Assembly: GCF_029227915.1 (NCBI RefSeq)
Contig: NC_079881.1
Span: 25,149,501 to 25,213,500 of the forward strand
Source: Hydractinia symbiolongicarpus
Taxonomy: Eukaryota > Cnidaria > Hydrozoa > Anthoathecata > Hydractiniidae
Reading direction: 5' to 3'
Length of the DNA: 64,000 nt
Both the position numbers and the translations under genes were made by a program. Below the pieces are notes generated by a model. That model was not told where the DNA came from and searched no databases. It saw only the letters and a list, made by a program, of their open reading frames with translations. Shown in pieces: positions 11,193 through 24,429 of this stretch (positions within the stretch are counted from its first letter, which is position 1; each line of letters starts with the position of its first letter).

Positions 11193-13688
11193 GAGTAAAC
11201 TCATTTCCCGAACGATTTTTTAAATTATTTTTTCACCACTAAGACGCATGAGACTTGTAGTTTTCAAAAATGATTTCATTTTTGATGAGACGCTGAATAA
11301 AAGGAGTTTAATCGCCGGCAAACGAAAACCCGCGATTTTCCGTATATCCCGGAATCGGTCGAATGTATACAAAGAAAGTACCCAGGGAGTAAACTCATTT
11401 CCCGAACGATTCTTTAAATTATTTTTCACCCCTAAAACGCATGAGACTTGTAGTTTTCAAAAATGATTTCATTTTTGATAAGACGCTGAATAAAAGGAGT
11501 TTAATCGCCGGCAAACGAAAACCCGCGATTTCCCGTAAATCCCGGGCTTGGCCGTATAGTCGAATGTATACAAAGAAAATACCCAGGGAGTAAACTCACT
11601 TTCCGAACGATTTTTTAAATTATTTCTTCACCACTAAAACGCATGAGACTTGTAGTTTTCAAAAATGATTTCATTTTTGATGAGACGCTGAATAAAAGGA
11701 GTTTAATCGCCGGCAAACGAAAACCCGCAATTTCCCGTAAATCCCGGACTCGGCCCGTATAGTCAAAAGTATACAAAGAAAGTACCCAGGGAGTAAACTC
11801 ATTTCCCGAACGATTCTTTAAATTATTTTTTAACCACTAAAACCCATGAGACTTGTAGTTTTCAAAAATGATTTCATTTTTGATGAGACGCTGAATAAAA
11901 GGAGTTTAATCGCCGGCAAACGAAAACCCGCAATTTCCCGTAAATCCCGGACTCGGCCCGTATAGTCAAAAGTATACAAAGAAAGTACCCAGGGAGTAAA
12001 CTCATTTCCCGAACGATTCTTTAAATTATTTTTTAACCACTAAAACCCATGAGACTTGTAGTTTTCAAAAATGATTTCATTTTTGATGAGACGCTGAATA
12101 AAAGGAGTTTAATCGCCAGCAAACGAAAACCCGCGATATTCCCTATATCCCGGAATCGGCCCGTATAGTCGAATGTATACAAAGAAAGTACCCAGGGAGT
12201 AAACTCATTTCTTGAACGATTTTTTAAATAATTTTTCACCACTAAAACGCATGAGACTTGTAGTTTTCAAAAATGATTTCATTTTTGATGAGACGCTGAA
12301 TAAAAGGAGGTTAATCTTCGGCAAACGAAAACCCGCGATTTCCCGTAAATCCCGGACCCGGCCCGTATAGTCAAAAGTATACAAAGAACGTACGCAGGGA
12401 GTAAACTCATTTCCCGAACGATTCTTTAAATTATATTTTCACCACTAAAACGCATGAGACTTTTACTTTTCAAAAATGATTTCATTTTTGATGAGACGCT
12501 GAATAAAAGGAGTTTAATCGCCGGCAAACGAAAACCCGCAATTTCCCGTAAATCCCGGACTCGGCCCGTATAGTCAAAAGTATACAAAGAAAGTACCCAG
12601 GAAGTAAACTCATTTCCCGAACAATTCTTTAAATTATTTTTTCACCACTAAAACGCATGAGACTTGTAGTTTTCAAAAATGATTTCGTTTTTGATAAGAC
12701 GCTGAATAAAAGGAGTTTAATCGCCGGCAAACAAAAACCCGCGATTTCCCGTAAATCCCGGGCTTGGCCGTATAGTCGAATGTATACAAAGAAAATACCC
12801 AGGGAGTAAACTCATTTTCCGAACGATTTTTTAAATTATTTCTTCACCACTAAAACGCATGAGACTTGTAGTTTTCAAAAATGATTTCATTTTTGATGAG
12901 ACGCTGAATAAAAGGAGTTTAATCGCCGGCAAACGAAAACCCGCAATTTCCCGTAAATCCCGGACTCCGCCCGTATAGTCAAAAGTATACAAAGAAAGTA
13001 CCCAGGGAGTAAACTCATTTCCGGAACGATTTTTTAAATTATTTTTTCACCACTAAGACGCATGAGACTTGTAGTTTTCAAAAATGATTTCATTTTTGAT
13101 GAGACGCTGAATAAAAGGAGTTTAATCGCCGGCAAACGAAAACCCGCGATTTTCCGTATATCCCGGAATCGGTCGAATGTATACAAAGAAAGTACCCAGG
13201 GAGTAAACTCATTTCCCGAACGATTCTTTAAATTATTTTTCACCCCTAAAACGCATGAGACTTGTAGTTTTCAAAAATGATTTCATTTTTGATAAGACGC
13301 TGAATAAAAGGAGTTTAATCGCCGGCAAACGAAAACCCGCGATTTCCCGTAAACCCCGGGCTTGGCCGTATAGTCGAATGTATACAAAGAAAATACCCAG
13401 GGAGTAAACTCACTTTCCGAACGATTTTTTAAATTATTTCTTCACCACTAAAACGCATGAGACTTGTAGTTTTCAAAAATGATTTCATTTTTGATGAGAC
13501 GCTGAATAAAAGGAGTTTAATCGCCGGCAAACGAAAACCCGCAATTTCCCGTAAATCCCGGACTCGGCCCGTATAGTCAAAAGTATACAAAGAAAGTACC
13601 CAGGGAGTAAACTCATTTCCCGAACGATTCTTTAAATTATTTTTTAACCACTAAAACCCATGAGACTTGTAGTTTTCAAAAATGATTT
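10523..13688 (+). repeat. 1,814-bp duplication
   Basis: Positions 10,523-11,874 match 12,337-13,688. Shared private markers are GACTCCGCCCG, CACTAAGACGC, the 9-bp-deleted AATCGGTCGAATG monomer (11,351 and 13,169) and AACTCACTTTCCG (near 11,595 and 13,409). A single-monomer repeat, about 11,826-12,029, sits inside the first unit. Confidence 0.85.
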
Positions 13689-15660
13689 CGTTTTTGATAA
13701 GACGCTGAATAAAAGGAGTTTAATCGCCGGCAAACAAAAACCCGCGATTTCCCGTAAATCCCGGGCTTGGCCGTATAGTCGAATGTATACAAAGAAAATA
13801 CCCAGGGAGTAAACTCATTTTCCGAACGATTTTTTAAATTATTTCTTCACCACTAAAACGCATGAGACTTGTAGTTTTCAAAAATGATTTCATTTTTGAT
13901 GAGACGCTGAATAAAAGGAGTTTAATCGCCGGCAAACGAAAACCCGCAATTTCCCGTAAATCCCGGACTCCGCCCGTATAGTCAAAAGTATACAAAGAAA
14001 GTACCCAGGGAGTAAACTCATTTCCGGAACGATTTTTTAAATTATTTTTTCACCACTAAGACGCATGAGACTTGTAGTTTTCAAAAATGATTTCATTTTT
14101 GATGAGACGCTGAATAAAAGGAGTTTAATCGCCGGCAAACGAAAACCCGCGATTTTCCGTATATCCCGGAATCGGTCGAATGTATACAAAGAAAGTACCC
14201 AGGGAGTAAACTCATTTCCCGAACGATTCTTTAAATTATTTTTCACCCCTAAAACGCATGAGACTTGTAGTTTTCAAAAATGATTTCATTTTTGATAAGA
14301 CGCTGAATAAAAGGAGTTTAATCGCCGGCAAACGAAAACCCGCGATTTCCCGTAAACCCCGGGCTTGGCCGTATAGTCGAATGTATACAAAGAAAATACC
14401 CAGGGAGTAAACTCACTTTCCGAACGATTTTTTAAATTATTTCTTCACCACTAAAACGCATGAGACTTGTAGTTTTCAAAAATGATTTCATTTTTGATGA
14501 GACGCTGAATAAAAGGAGTTTAATCGCCGGCAAACGAAAACCCGCAATTTCCCGTAAATCCCGGACTCGGCCCGTATAGTCAAAAGTATACAAAGAAAGT
14601 ACCCAGGGAGTAAACTCATTTCCCGAACGATTCTTTAAATTATTTTTTAACCACTAAAACCCATGAGACTTGTAGTTTTCAAAAATGATTTCATTTTTGA
14701 TGAGACGCTGAATAAAAGGAGTTTAATCGCCAGCAAACGAAAACCCGCGTTATTCCGTATATCCCGGAATCGGCCCGTATAGTCGAATGTATACAAAGAA
14801 AGTACCCAGGGAGTAAACTCATTTCTTGAACGATTTTTTAAATAATTTTTCACCACTAAAACGCATGAGACTTGTAGTTTCCAAAAATGATTTCATTTTT
14901 GATGAGACGCTGAATAAAAGGAGGTTAATCTTCGGCAAACGAAAACCCGCGATTTCCCGTAAATCCCGGACCCGGCCCGTATAGTCAAAAGTATACAAAG
15001 AACGTACGCAGGGAGTAAACTCATTTCCCGAACGATTCTTTAAATTATATTTTCACCACTAAAACGCATGAGACTTTTACTTTTCAAAAATGATTTCATT
15101 TTTGATGAGACGCTGAATAAAAGGAGTTCAATCGCCGGCAAACGAAAACCCGCAATTTCCCGTAAATCCCGGACTCGGCCCGTATAGTCAAAAGTATACA
15201 AAGAAAGTACCCAGGAAGTAAACTCATTTCCCGAACAATTCTTTAAATTATTTTTTCACCACTAAAACGCATGAGACTTGTAGTTTTCAAAAATGATTTC
15301 GTTTTTGATAAGACGCTGAATAAAAGGAGTTTAATCGCTGGCAAACAAAAACCCGCGATTTCCCGTAAATCCCGGGCTTGGCCGTATAGTCGAATGTATA
15401 CAAAGAAAATACCCAGGGAGTAAACTCATTTTTCGAACGATTTTTTAAATTATTTCTTCACCACTAAAACGCATGAGACTTGTAGTTTTCAAAAATGATT
15501 TCATTTTTGATGAGACGCTGAATAAAAGGAGTTTAATCGCCGGCAAACGAAAACCCGCAATTTCCCGTAAATCCCGGACTCGGCCCGTATAGTCAAAAGT
15601 ATACAAAGAAAGTACCCAGGGAGTAAACTCATTTCCCGAACGATTTTTTAAATTATTTTT
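11900..15660 (+). repeat. 2,614-bp offset repeat
   Basis: About 11,900-13,050 aligns with about 14,514-15,660 at an offset of 2,614 bp. It includes the unusual GCGATATTCCCTATATCC / GCGTTATTCCGTATATCC pair (12,133 and 14,747) and GATTTCGTTTTTGATAAGACG. The offset equals the 1,003-bp insertion plus a unit of about 1,611 bp, consistent with an older 8-monomer unit interrupted by the later duplication. Confidence 0.75.
12661..14666 (+). repeat. 1,003-bp tandem duplication (5 monomers)
   Basis: Copies are 12,661-13,663 and 13,664-14,666. Both carry TTTCCGGAACG (13,018 and 14,021) and GTAAACCCCGGG (13,349 and 14,352), where the older paralogue at about 11,540 has CCCGTAAATCCCGGG. The two copies appear nearly identical, so this is a recent event laid over the 1,814-bp duplication. 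Confidence 0.9.
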
Positions 15661-16936
15661 TAACCACTAAAACCCATGAGACTTGTAGTTTTTAAAAATG
15701 ATTTCATTTTTGATGAGACGCTGAATAAAAGGAGTTTAATCGCCGGCAAACGAAAACCCGCGATTTTCCGTATATCCCGGAATCGGTCGAATGTATACAA
15801 AGAAAGTACCCAGGGAGTAAACTCATTTCTTGAACGATTTTTTAAATAATTTTTTCACCACTAAAACGCATGAGACTTGTAGTTTTCAAAAATGATTTCA
15901 TTTTTGATGAGACGCTGAATAAAAGGAGGTTAATCTCCGGCAAACGAAAACCCGCGATTTCCGGTAAATCCCGGACCCGGCCCATATAGTCAAAAGTATA
16001 CAAAGAACGTACGCAGGGAGTAAACTCATTTCCCGAACGATTCTTTAAATTATATTTTCACCACTAAAACGCATGAGACTTTTACTTTTCAAAAAATGAT
16101 TTCATTTTTGATGAGACGCTGAATAAAAGGAGTTTAATCGCTGGCAAACAAAAACCCGCGATTTCCCGTAAATCCCGGGCTTGGCCGTATAGTCGAATGT
16201 ATACAAAGAAAATACCCAGGGAGTAAACTCATTTTTCGAACGATTTTTTAAATTATTTCTTCACCACTAAAACGCATGAGACTTGTAGTTTTCAAAAATG
16301 ATTTCATTTTTGATGAGACGCTGAATAAAAGGAGTTTAATCGCCGGCAAACGAAAACCCGCAATTTCCCGTAAATCCCGGACTCGGCCCGTATAGTCAAA
16401 AGTATACAAAGAAAGTACCCAGGGAGTTAACTCATTTCCCGAACGATTCTTTAAATTATTTCTTAACCACTAAAACCCATGAGACTTGTAGTTTTCAAAA
16501 ATGATTTCATTTTTGATGAGACGCTGAATAAAAGGAGTTTAATCGCCGGCAAACGAAAACCCGCGATTTTCCGTATATCCCGGAATCGGTCGAATGTATA
16601 CAAAGAAAGTACCCAGGGAGTAAACTCATTTCTTGAACGATTTTTTAAATAATTTTTTCACCACTAAAACGCATGAGACTTGTAGTTTTCAAAAATGATT
16701 TCATTTTTGATGAGACGCTGAATAAAAGGAGGTTAATCTCCGGCAAACGAAAACCCGCGATTTCCCGTAAATCCCGGACCCGGCCCATATAGTCAAAAGT
16801 ATACAAAGAACGTACGCAGGGAGTAAACTCATTTCCCGAACGATTCTTTAAATTATATTTTCACCACTAAAACGCATGAGACTTTTACTTTTCAAAAATG
16901 ATTTCATTTTTGATGAGACGCTGAATAAAAGGAGTT
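15315..16936 (+). repeat. 803-bp tandem duplication (4 monomers)
   Basis: Copies are 15,315-16,117 and 16,118-16,920, with matching to 16,936. Shared markers are ATCGCTGGCAAAC, CATTTTTCGAACG, AATCGGTCGAATG with the 9-bp deletion, and GGCCCATATAGTC. One A is added in the first copy near 16,093. The unit is 9 bp short of four full monomers because of the deletion. Confidence 0.88.
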
Positions 16937-17370
16937 TAATCGCCGGCAAACGAAAACCCGCACTTTCCCTTAAATCCCGGACTCGGCCCGTATAGTCAAA
17001 AGTATACAAAGAAAGTACCCAGGAAGTAAACTCATTTCCCGAACAATTCTTTAAATTATTTTTTCACCACTAAAACGCATGAGACTTGTAGTTTTCAAAA
17101 ATGTTTTCATTTTTGATGAGACGCTGAATAAAAGAAGTTTAATCGCCGGCAAACGAAAACCCGCGATTTCCCGTAAATCCCGGGCTTGGCCCGTATAGTC
17201 GAATGTATACAAAGAACGTACGCAGGGAGTAAACTCATTTCCCGAACGATTCTTTAAATTATATTTTCACCACTAAAACGCAGGAGACTTTTACTTTTCA
17301 AAAATGATTTCATTTTTGATGAGACGCAGAATAAAAGGAGTTTAATCGCCGGCAAACGAAAACCCGCGAT
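16937..17370 (+). repeat. Monomers joining two HOR domains
   Basis: Two monomers related to 8,180-8,480 (AAAATGTTTTCATTT, AAAGAAGTTTAATC, GAGACGCAGAATAAAAGG) run directly into the TTGACCCG type at about 17,365. The join lies inside a monomer, so it is a chimera of two subfamilies formed by homologous exchange. Confidence 0.78.
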
Positions 17371-20300
17371 TTGCCGTAAATCCCGGGCTTGACCCGTATA
17401 GTCGAATGTATACAAAGAAAGTAAACTGGGAGTAAACTCATTTCCCGAACGATTTTTTAAATTATTTTTTCACCACTAAAACGCATGAGACTTGTAATTT
17501 TCAAAAATGATTTCATTTTTGATGAGACGCTGAATAAAAGGAGTTTAATCTCCGGCAAACGAAAACCCGCGATTTCCCGTAAATCCCGGACCCGGCCCGC
17601 ATACTCAAAAGTATACAAAAAACGTACGCAGGGAGTAAACTTATTTCCCGAACGATTCTTTAAATTATATTTTCACCACTAAAACGCATGAGACTTGTAG
17701 TTTTCAAAAATGATTTCATTTTTAATGAGACGCTGAATAAAAGGAGTTTAATCGCCGGCAAACGAAAACCCGCGATTTGCCGTAAATCCCGGGCTTGACC
17801 CGTATAGTCGAATGTATACAAAGAAAGTAAACTGGGAGTAAACTCATTTCCCGAACGATTTTTTAAATTATTTTTTCACCACTAAAACGCATGAGACTTG
17901 CAATTTTCAAAAATGATTTCATTTTTGATGAAACGCTGAATAAAAGGAGTTTAATCTCCGGCAAACGAAAACCCGCGATTTCCCGTATCCCGGACCCAGC
18001 CCGCATACTCAAAAGTATACAAAAAACGTACGCAGGGAGTAAACTCATTTCCCGAACGATTCTTTAAATTATATTTTCACCACTAAAACGCATGAGACTT
18101 GTAGTTTTCAAAAATGATTTCATTTTTAATGAGACGCTGAATAAAAGGAGTTTAATCGCCGGCAAACGAAAACCCGCGATTTGCCGTAAATCCCGGGCTT
18201 GACCCGTATAGTCGAATGTATACAAAGAAAGTAAACTGGGAGTAAACTCATTTCCCGAACGATTTTTTAAATTATTTTTTCACCACTAAAACGCATGAGA
18301 CTTGTAGTTTTTAAAAATGATTTCATTTTTAATGAGACGCTGAATAAAAGGAGTTTAATCTCCGGCAAACGAAAACCCGCGATTTCCCGTAAATCCCGGG
18401 GTTGGCCCGTATATTCGAATGTATACAAAGAAAGTACCCAGGGAGTAAACTCATTTCCCGAACGATTTTTTAAATTATTTTTTCACCACTAAGACGCATG
18501 AGACTTGTCGTTTTCAAATATGATTTCATTTTTTATGAGACGCTGAATAAAAGGAGTTTAATCGCCGGCAAACGAAAACCCGCGATTTCCCGTAAATCCT
18601 GGACTCGGCCCGTATAGTCAAAAGTATACAAAGAAAGTACCCAAAGAGTAAACTCATTTCCCGAACGATTCTTTAAATTATTTTTCACCACTAAAACGCA
18701 GGAGACTTGTAGTTTTCAAAAATGATTTCGTTTTTGATAAGACGCTGAATAAAAGGAGTTTAATCGCCGGCAAACGAAAACCCGCGATTTCCCGTAAATC
18801 CCGGGCTTGGCCGTATAGTCGAATGTATACAAAGAAAATACCCAGGGAGTAAACTCATTTTCCGAACGATTTTTTAAATTATTTCTTCACCACTAAAACG
18901 CATGAGACTTGTAGTTTTAAAAAATGATTTCATTTTTGATGAGACGCTGAATAAAAGGAGTTTAATCGCCGGCAAACGAAAACCCGCAATTTCCCGTAAA
19001 TCCCGGACTCGGCCCGTATAGTCAAAAGTACACAAAGAAAGTACCCAGGGAGTAAACTCATTTCCCGAACGATTCTTTAAATTATTTTTTAACCACTAAA
19101 ACGCATAAGACTTGTAATTTTCAAAAATGATTTCATTTTTGATGAGACGCTGAATAAAAGGAGTTTAATCTCCGGCAAACGAAAACACGCGATTTCCCGT
19201 AAATCCCGGACCCGGCCCGCATACTCAAAAGTATACAAAAAACGTACGCAGGGAGTAAACTTATTTCCCGAACGATTCTTCAAATTATATTTTCACCACT
19301 AAAACGCATGAGACTTGTAGTTTTCAAAAATGATTTCATTTTTAATGAGACGCTGAATAAAAGGAGTTTAATCGCCGGCAAACGAAAACCCGCGATTTGC
19401 CGTAAATCCCGGGCTTGACCCGTATAGTCGAATGCATACAAAGAAAGTAAACTGGGAGTAAACTCATTTCCCGAACGATTTTTTAAATTATTTTTTCACC
19501 ACTAAAACGCATGAGACTTGTAATTTTCAAAAATGATTTCATTTTTGATGAGACGCTGAATAAAAGGAGTTTAATCTCCGGCAAACGAAAACCCGCGATT
19601 TCCCGTAAATCCCGGACCCGGCCCGCATACTCAAAAGTATACAAAAAACGTACGCAGGGAGTAAACTCATTTCCCGAACGATTCTTTAAATTATATTTTC
19701 ACCACTAAAACGCATGAGACTTGTAGTTTTCAAAAATGATTTCATTTTTAATGAGACGCTGAATAAAAGGAGTTTAATCGCCGGGAAACGAAAACCCGCG
19801 ATTTGCCGTAAATCCCGGGCTTGACCCGTATAGTCGAATGTAAACAAAGAAAGTAAACTGGGAGTAAACTCATTTCCCGAACGATTTTTTAAATTATTTT
19901 TTCACCACTAAAACGCATGAGACTTGTAGTTTTTAAAAATGATTTCATTTTTAATGAGACGCTGAATAAAAGGAGTTTAATCGCCGGCAAACGAAAACCC
20001 GCAATTTCCCGTAAATCCCCGACTCGGCCCGTATAGTCAAAAGTATACAAAAAAAGTACTCAGGGAGTAAACTCATTTCCCGAACGATTTTTTAAATTAT
20101 TTTTTCACCACTAAAACAAATGAGACTTGTAGTTTTCAAAAATGATTTCATTTTTGATGAGACGCTGAATAAAAGGAGTTTAATCGCCGGCAAACGAAAA
20201 CCCGCGATTTCCCGTAAATCCCGGGGTTGGCCCGTATAGTCGAATGTATACAAAGAAAGTACCCAGGGAGTAAACTCATTTCCCGAACGATTTTTTAAAT

Positions 20301-21426
20301 TATTTTTTCACCACTAAGACGCATGAGACTTGTAGTTTTCAAATATGATTTCATTTTTTATGAGACGCTGAATAAAAGAAGTTTAATCGCCGGCAAACGA
20401 AAACCCGCGATTTCCCGTAAATCCCGGACTCGGCCCGTATAGTCAAAAGTATACAAAGAAAGTACCCAGGGAGTAAACTCATTTCCCGAACGATTCTTTA
20501 AATTATTTTTCACCACTAAAACGCATGAGACTTGTAGTTTTCAAAAATGATTTCGTTTTTGATAAGACGCTGAATAAAAGGAGTTTAATCGCCGGCAAAC
20601 GAAAACCCGCGATTTCCCGTAAATCCCGGGCTTGGCAGTATAGTCGAATGTATACAAAGAAAATACCCAGGGAGTAAACTCATTTTCCGAACGATTTTTG
20701 AAATTATTTCTTCACCACTAAAATGCATGAGACTTGTAGTTTTCAAAAATGATTTCATTTTTGATGAGACGCTGAATAAAAGGAGTTTAATCGCCGGCAA
20801 ACGAAAACCCGCAATTTCCCGTAAATCCCGGACTCGGCCCGTATAGTCAAAAGTATACAAAGAAAGTACCCAGGGAGTAAACTCATTTCCCGAACGATTC
20901 TTTAAATTATTTTTTAACCACTAAAACCCATGAGACTTGTAGTTTTCAAAAATGAATTCATTTTTGATGAGACGCTGAATAAAAGGAGTTTAATCGCCGG
21001 CAAACGAAAACCCGCGATTTTCCGTATATCCCGGAATCGGCCCGTATAGTCGAATGTATACAAAGAAAGTACCCAGGGAGTAAACTCATTTCTTGAACGA
21101 TTTTTTAAATAATTTTTCACCACTAAAACGCATGAGACTTGTAGTTTTCAAAAATGATTTCATTTTTGATGAGACGCTGAATAAAAGGAGGTTAATTTTC
21201 GGCAAACGAAAACCCGCGATTTCCCGTAAATCCCGGACCCGGCCCGTATAGTCAAAAGTATACAAAGAACGTACGCAGGGAGTAAACTCATTTCCCGAAC
21301 GATTCTTTAAATTATATTTTCACCACTAAAACGCATGAGACTTTTACTTTTCAAAAATGATTTCATTTTTGATGAGACGCTGAATAAAAGGAGTTTAATC
21401 GCCGGCAAACGAAAACCCGCAATTTT
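17371..21426 (+). repeat. Mosaic distant copy of the 0.8-4.1 kb stretch
   Basis: Four collinear blocks match the start of the window: 17,371-18,345 to 823-1,800 (offset 16,548); 18,383-19,090 to 2,850-3,550 (offset 15,533); 19,310-20,130 to 1,141-1,960 (offset about 18,168); and 20,208-21,420 to 2,850-4,060 (offset 17,358). Shared rare features include AAAAAAGTACTCAGG, CGGGGTTGGCCCG, CACTAAGACGC and CAAATATGATTTC. A 3-bp loss in CCCGTATCCCGG at 17,983 is private to this copy. Confidence 0.82.
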
Positions 21427-23851
21427 CCGTAAATCCCGGACTTGGCCCGTATAGTCAAAAGTATACAAAGAAAGTACCCAGGAAGTAAACTCATTTCCCG
21501 AACAATTCTTTAAATTATTTTTTCACCACTAAAGCGCATGAGACTTGTAGTTTTCAAAAATGATTTCGTTTTTGATAGGACGCTGAATAAAAGGAGTTTA
21601 ATCGCCGGCAAACAAAAACCCGCGATTTCCCGTAAATCCCGGGCTTGGCCGTATAGTCGAATGTATATAAAGAAAATACCCAGGGAGTAAACTCATTTTC
21701 CGAACGATTTTTTAAATTATTTCTTCACCACTAAAACGCATGAGACTTGTAGTTTTCAAAAATGATTTCATTTTTGATGAGACGCTGAATAAAAGGAGTT
21801 TAATCGCCGGAAACGAAAACCCGCATTTTCCCGTAAATCCCGGACTCGGCCCGTATAGTCAAAAGTATACAAAGAAAGTACCCAGGGAGTAAACTCATTT
21901 CCCGAACGTTTCTTTAAATTATTTTTTAACCACTAAAACCCATGAGACTTGTAGTTTTCAAAAATGATTTCATTTTTGATGAGACGCTGAATAAAAGGAG
22001 TTTAATCGCCGGCAAACGAAAACCCGCGATTTTCCGTATATCCCGGAATCGGTCGAATGTATACAAAGAAAGTACCCAGGGAGTAAACTCATTTCTTGAA
22101 CGATTTTTTAAATAATTTTTTCACCACTAAAACGCATGAGACTTGTAGTTTGCAAAAATGATTTCATTTTTGATGAGACGCTAAATAAAAGGAGGTTAAT
22201 CTCCGGCAAACGAAAACCCGCGATTTCCCGTAAATCCCGGACCCGGCCCGTATAGTCAAAAGTATACAAAGAACGTACGCAGGGAGTAAACTCATTTCCC
22301 GAACGATTCTTTAAATTATATTTTCACCACTAAAACGCATGAGATTTTAATTTTCAAAAATGATTTCATTTTTGATGAGACGCTGAATAAAAGGAGTTTA
22401 ATCGCCGGCAAACGAAAACCCGCAATTTCCCGTAAATCCCGGACTCGGCCCGTATAGTCAAAAGTATACAAAGAAAGTACTTAGGAAGTAAACTCATTTC
22501 CCGAACAATTCTTTAAATTATTTTTTCACCACTAAAACGCATGAGACTTGTAGTTTTCAAAAGATATTTCATTTTTGATGAGACGCTGAATAAAAGAAGT
22601 TTAATCGCCGGCAAACGAAAACCCGCGATTTCCCGTAAATCCCGGACTTGGCCCGTATAGTCAAAAGTATACAAAGAAAGTACCCAGGAAGTAAACTCAT
22701 TTCCCGAACAATTCTTTAAATTATTTTTTCACCACTAAAGCGCATGAGACTTGTAGTTTTCAAAAATGATTTCGTTTTTGATAGGACGCTGAATAAAAGG
22801 AGTTTAATCGCCGGCAAACAAAAACCCGCGATTTCCCGTAAATCCCGGGCTTGGCCGTATAGTCGAATGTATATAAAGAAAATACCCAGGGAGTAAACTC
22901 ATTTTCCGAACGATTTTTTAAATTATTTCTTCACCACTAAAACGCATGAGACTTGTAGTTTTCAAAAATGATTTCATTTTTGATGAGACGCTGAATAAAA
23001 GGAGTTTAATCGCCGGAAACGAAAACCCGCATTTTCCCGTAAATCCCGGACTCGGCCCGTATAGTCAAAAGTATACAAAGAAAGTACCCAGGGAGTAAAC
23101 TCATTTCCCGAACGTTTCTTTAAATTATTTTTTAACCACTAAAACCCATGAGACTTGTAGTTTTCAAAAATGATTTCATTTTTGATGAGACGCTGAATAA
23201 AAGGAGTTTAATCGCCGGCAAACGAAAACCCGCGATTTTCCGTATATCCCGGAATCGGTCGAATGTATACAAAGAAAGTACCCAGGGAGTAAACTCATTT
23301 CTTGAACGATTTTTTAAATAATTTTTTCACCACTAAAACGCATGAGACTTGTAGTTTGCAAAAATGATTTCATTTTTGATGAGACGCTAAATAAAAGGAG
23401 GTTAATCTCCGGCAAACGAAAACCCGCGATTTCCCGTAAATCCCGGACCCGGCCCGTATAGTCAAAAGTATACAAAGAACGTACGCAGGGAGTAAACTCA
23501 TTTCCCGAACGATTCTTTAAATTATATTTTCACCACTAAAACGCATGAGATTTTAATTTTCAAAAATGATTTCATTTTTGATGAGACGCTGAATAAAAGG
23601 AGTTTAATCGCCGGCAAACGAAAACCCGCAATTTCCCGTAAATCCCGGACTCGGCCCGTATAGTCAAAAGTATACAAAGAAAGTACTTAGGAAGTAAACT
23701 CATTTCCCGAACAATTCTTTAAATTATTTTTTCACCACTAAAACGCATGAGACTTGTAGTTTTCAAAAGATATTTCATTTTTGATGAGACGCTGAATAAA
23801 AGAAGTTTAATCGCCGGCAAACGAAAACCCGCGATTTCCCGTAAATCCCGG
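21427..23851 (+). repeat. 1,206-bp tandem duplication (6 monomers)
   Basis: Copies are about 21,427-22,632 and 22,633-23,838, matching to 23,851. Shared private changes are CTAAAGCGCATG, GATAGGACGC, GTATATAAAG, CGCCGGAAACG (one-base loss), CCCGAACGTTTC, GTTTGCAAAAATG, GACGCTAAATAAAAGG and AAAAGATATTTC. The number of private changes held by both copies points to a recent event. Confidence 0.92.
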
Positions 23852-24429
23852 GCTTGGCCCGTATAGTCGAATGTATACAAAGAACGTACGCAGGGAGTAA
23901 ACTCATTTCCCGAACGATTCTTTAAATTATATTTTCACCACTAAAACGCATGAGACTTTTACTTTTCAAAAATGATTTCATTTTTGATGAGACGCTGAAT
24001 AAAAGGAGTTTAATCGCCGGCAAACGAAAACCCGCAATTTCCCGTAAATCCCGGACTCGGCCCGTATAGTCAAAAGTATACAAAGAAAGTAAACTGAGAG
24101 TAAACTCATTTCCCAAACGATTTTTTAAATTAATTTTTCACCACTAAAACGCATAAGACTTTCTAGTTATCAAAAATGATTTCATTTTTGATGAGACGCT
24201 GAATAATATGAGTTTAATCTCCGGCAAACGAAAACCCGCGATACCCCGTAAATCCCGGACCCGGCCCGTATAGTCAAAAGTGTACAAAGAAAGTACCAAG
24301 GAAGTAAACTCATTTCCCGAACGATTTTTTAAATTAATTTTTCGCCACTAAAACGCATGAGATTGTAGTTTTCAAAAATGATTTTATTTTTGATGAGACG
24401 CTGAATAAAAGGAGTTTAATCTCCGGCAA
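23852..24429 (+). repeat. Irregular monomers at the left edge of the switch
   Basis: The last monomers before the inversion carry many changes not seen elsewhere: GACTTTCTAGTTATC, GAATAATATGAG, GCGATACCCCG, AAGTGTACAAAG, GTACCAAGG, TTTTCGCCACT and ATGAGATTGTAG. The final copy stops inside the CTCCGGCAA box at 24,429. Edge monomers of arrays are often less homogenised, which fits this pattern. Confidence 0.85.

Larger units (their letters stand above)
1..24429 (+). repeat. 203-bp satellite array, left arm
   Basis: About 120 head-to-tail monomers fill this stretch without interruption. Landmarks recur every 200-204 bp: CATGAGACTTGTAG, GATGAGACGCTGAATAAAAG, CCGGCAAACGAAAACCCGC, GTATACAAAG and GAGTAAACTCATTTC. 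Plus is assigned arbitrarily to this orientation. Several monomer types are mixed, recognised by the stretch between the CCCGTAAAT and GAGTAAACTC boxes: types with ACTCGGCCCG, GGGCTTGGCCG, AATCGGCCCG, ACCCGGCCCG and GGGCTTGACCCG. No unique DNA, gene or transposon is seen. This is tandem satellite DNA of eukaryotic type; a centromeric or pericentromeric location is inferred. Confidence 0.98.

Noticed and set aside
1-24429. CRISPR array
   Set aside because: The repeats are contiguous 203-bp monomers with no unique spacers, far longer than CRISPR repeats, and there are no cas genes.
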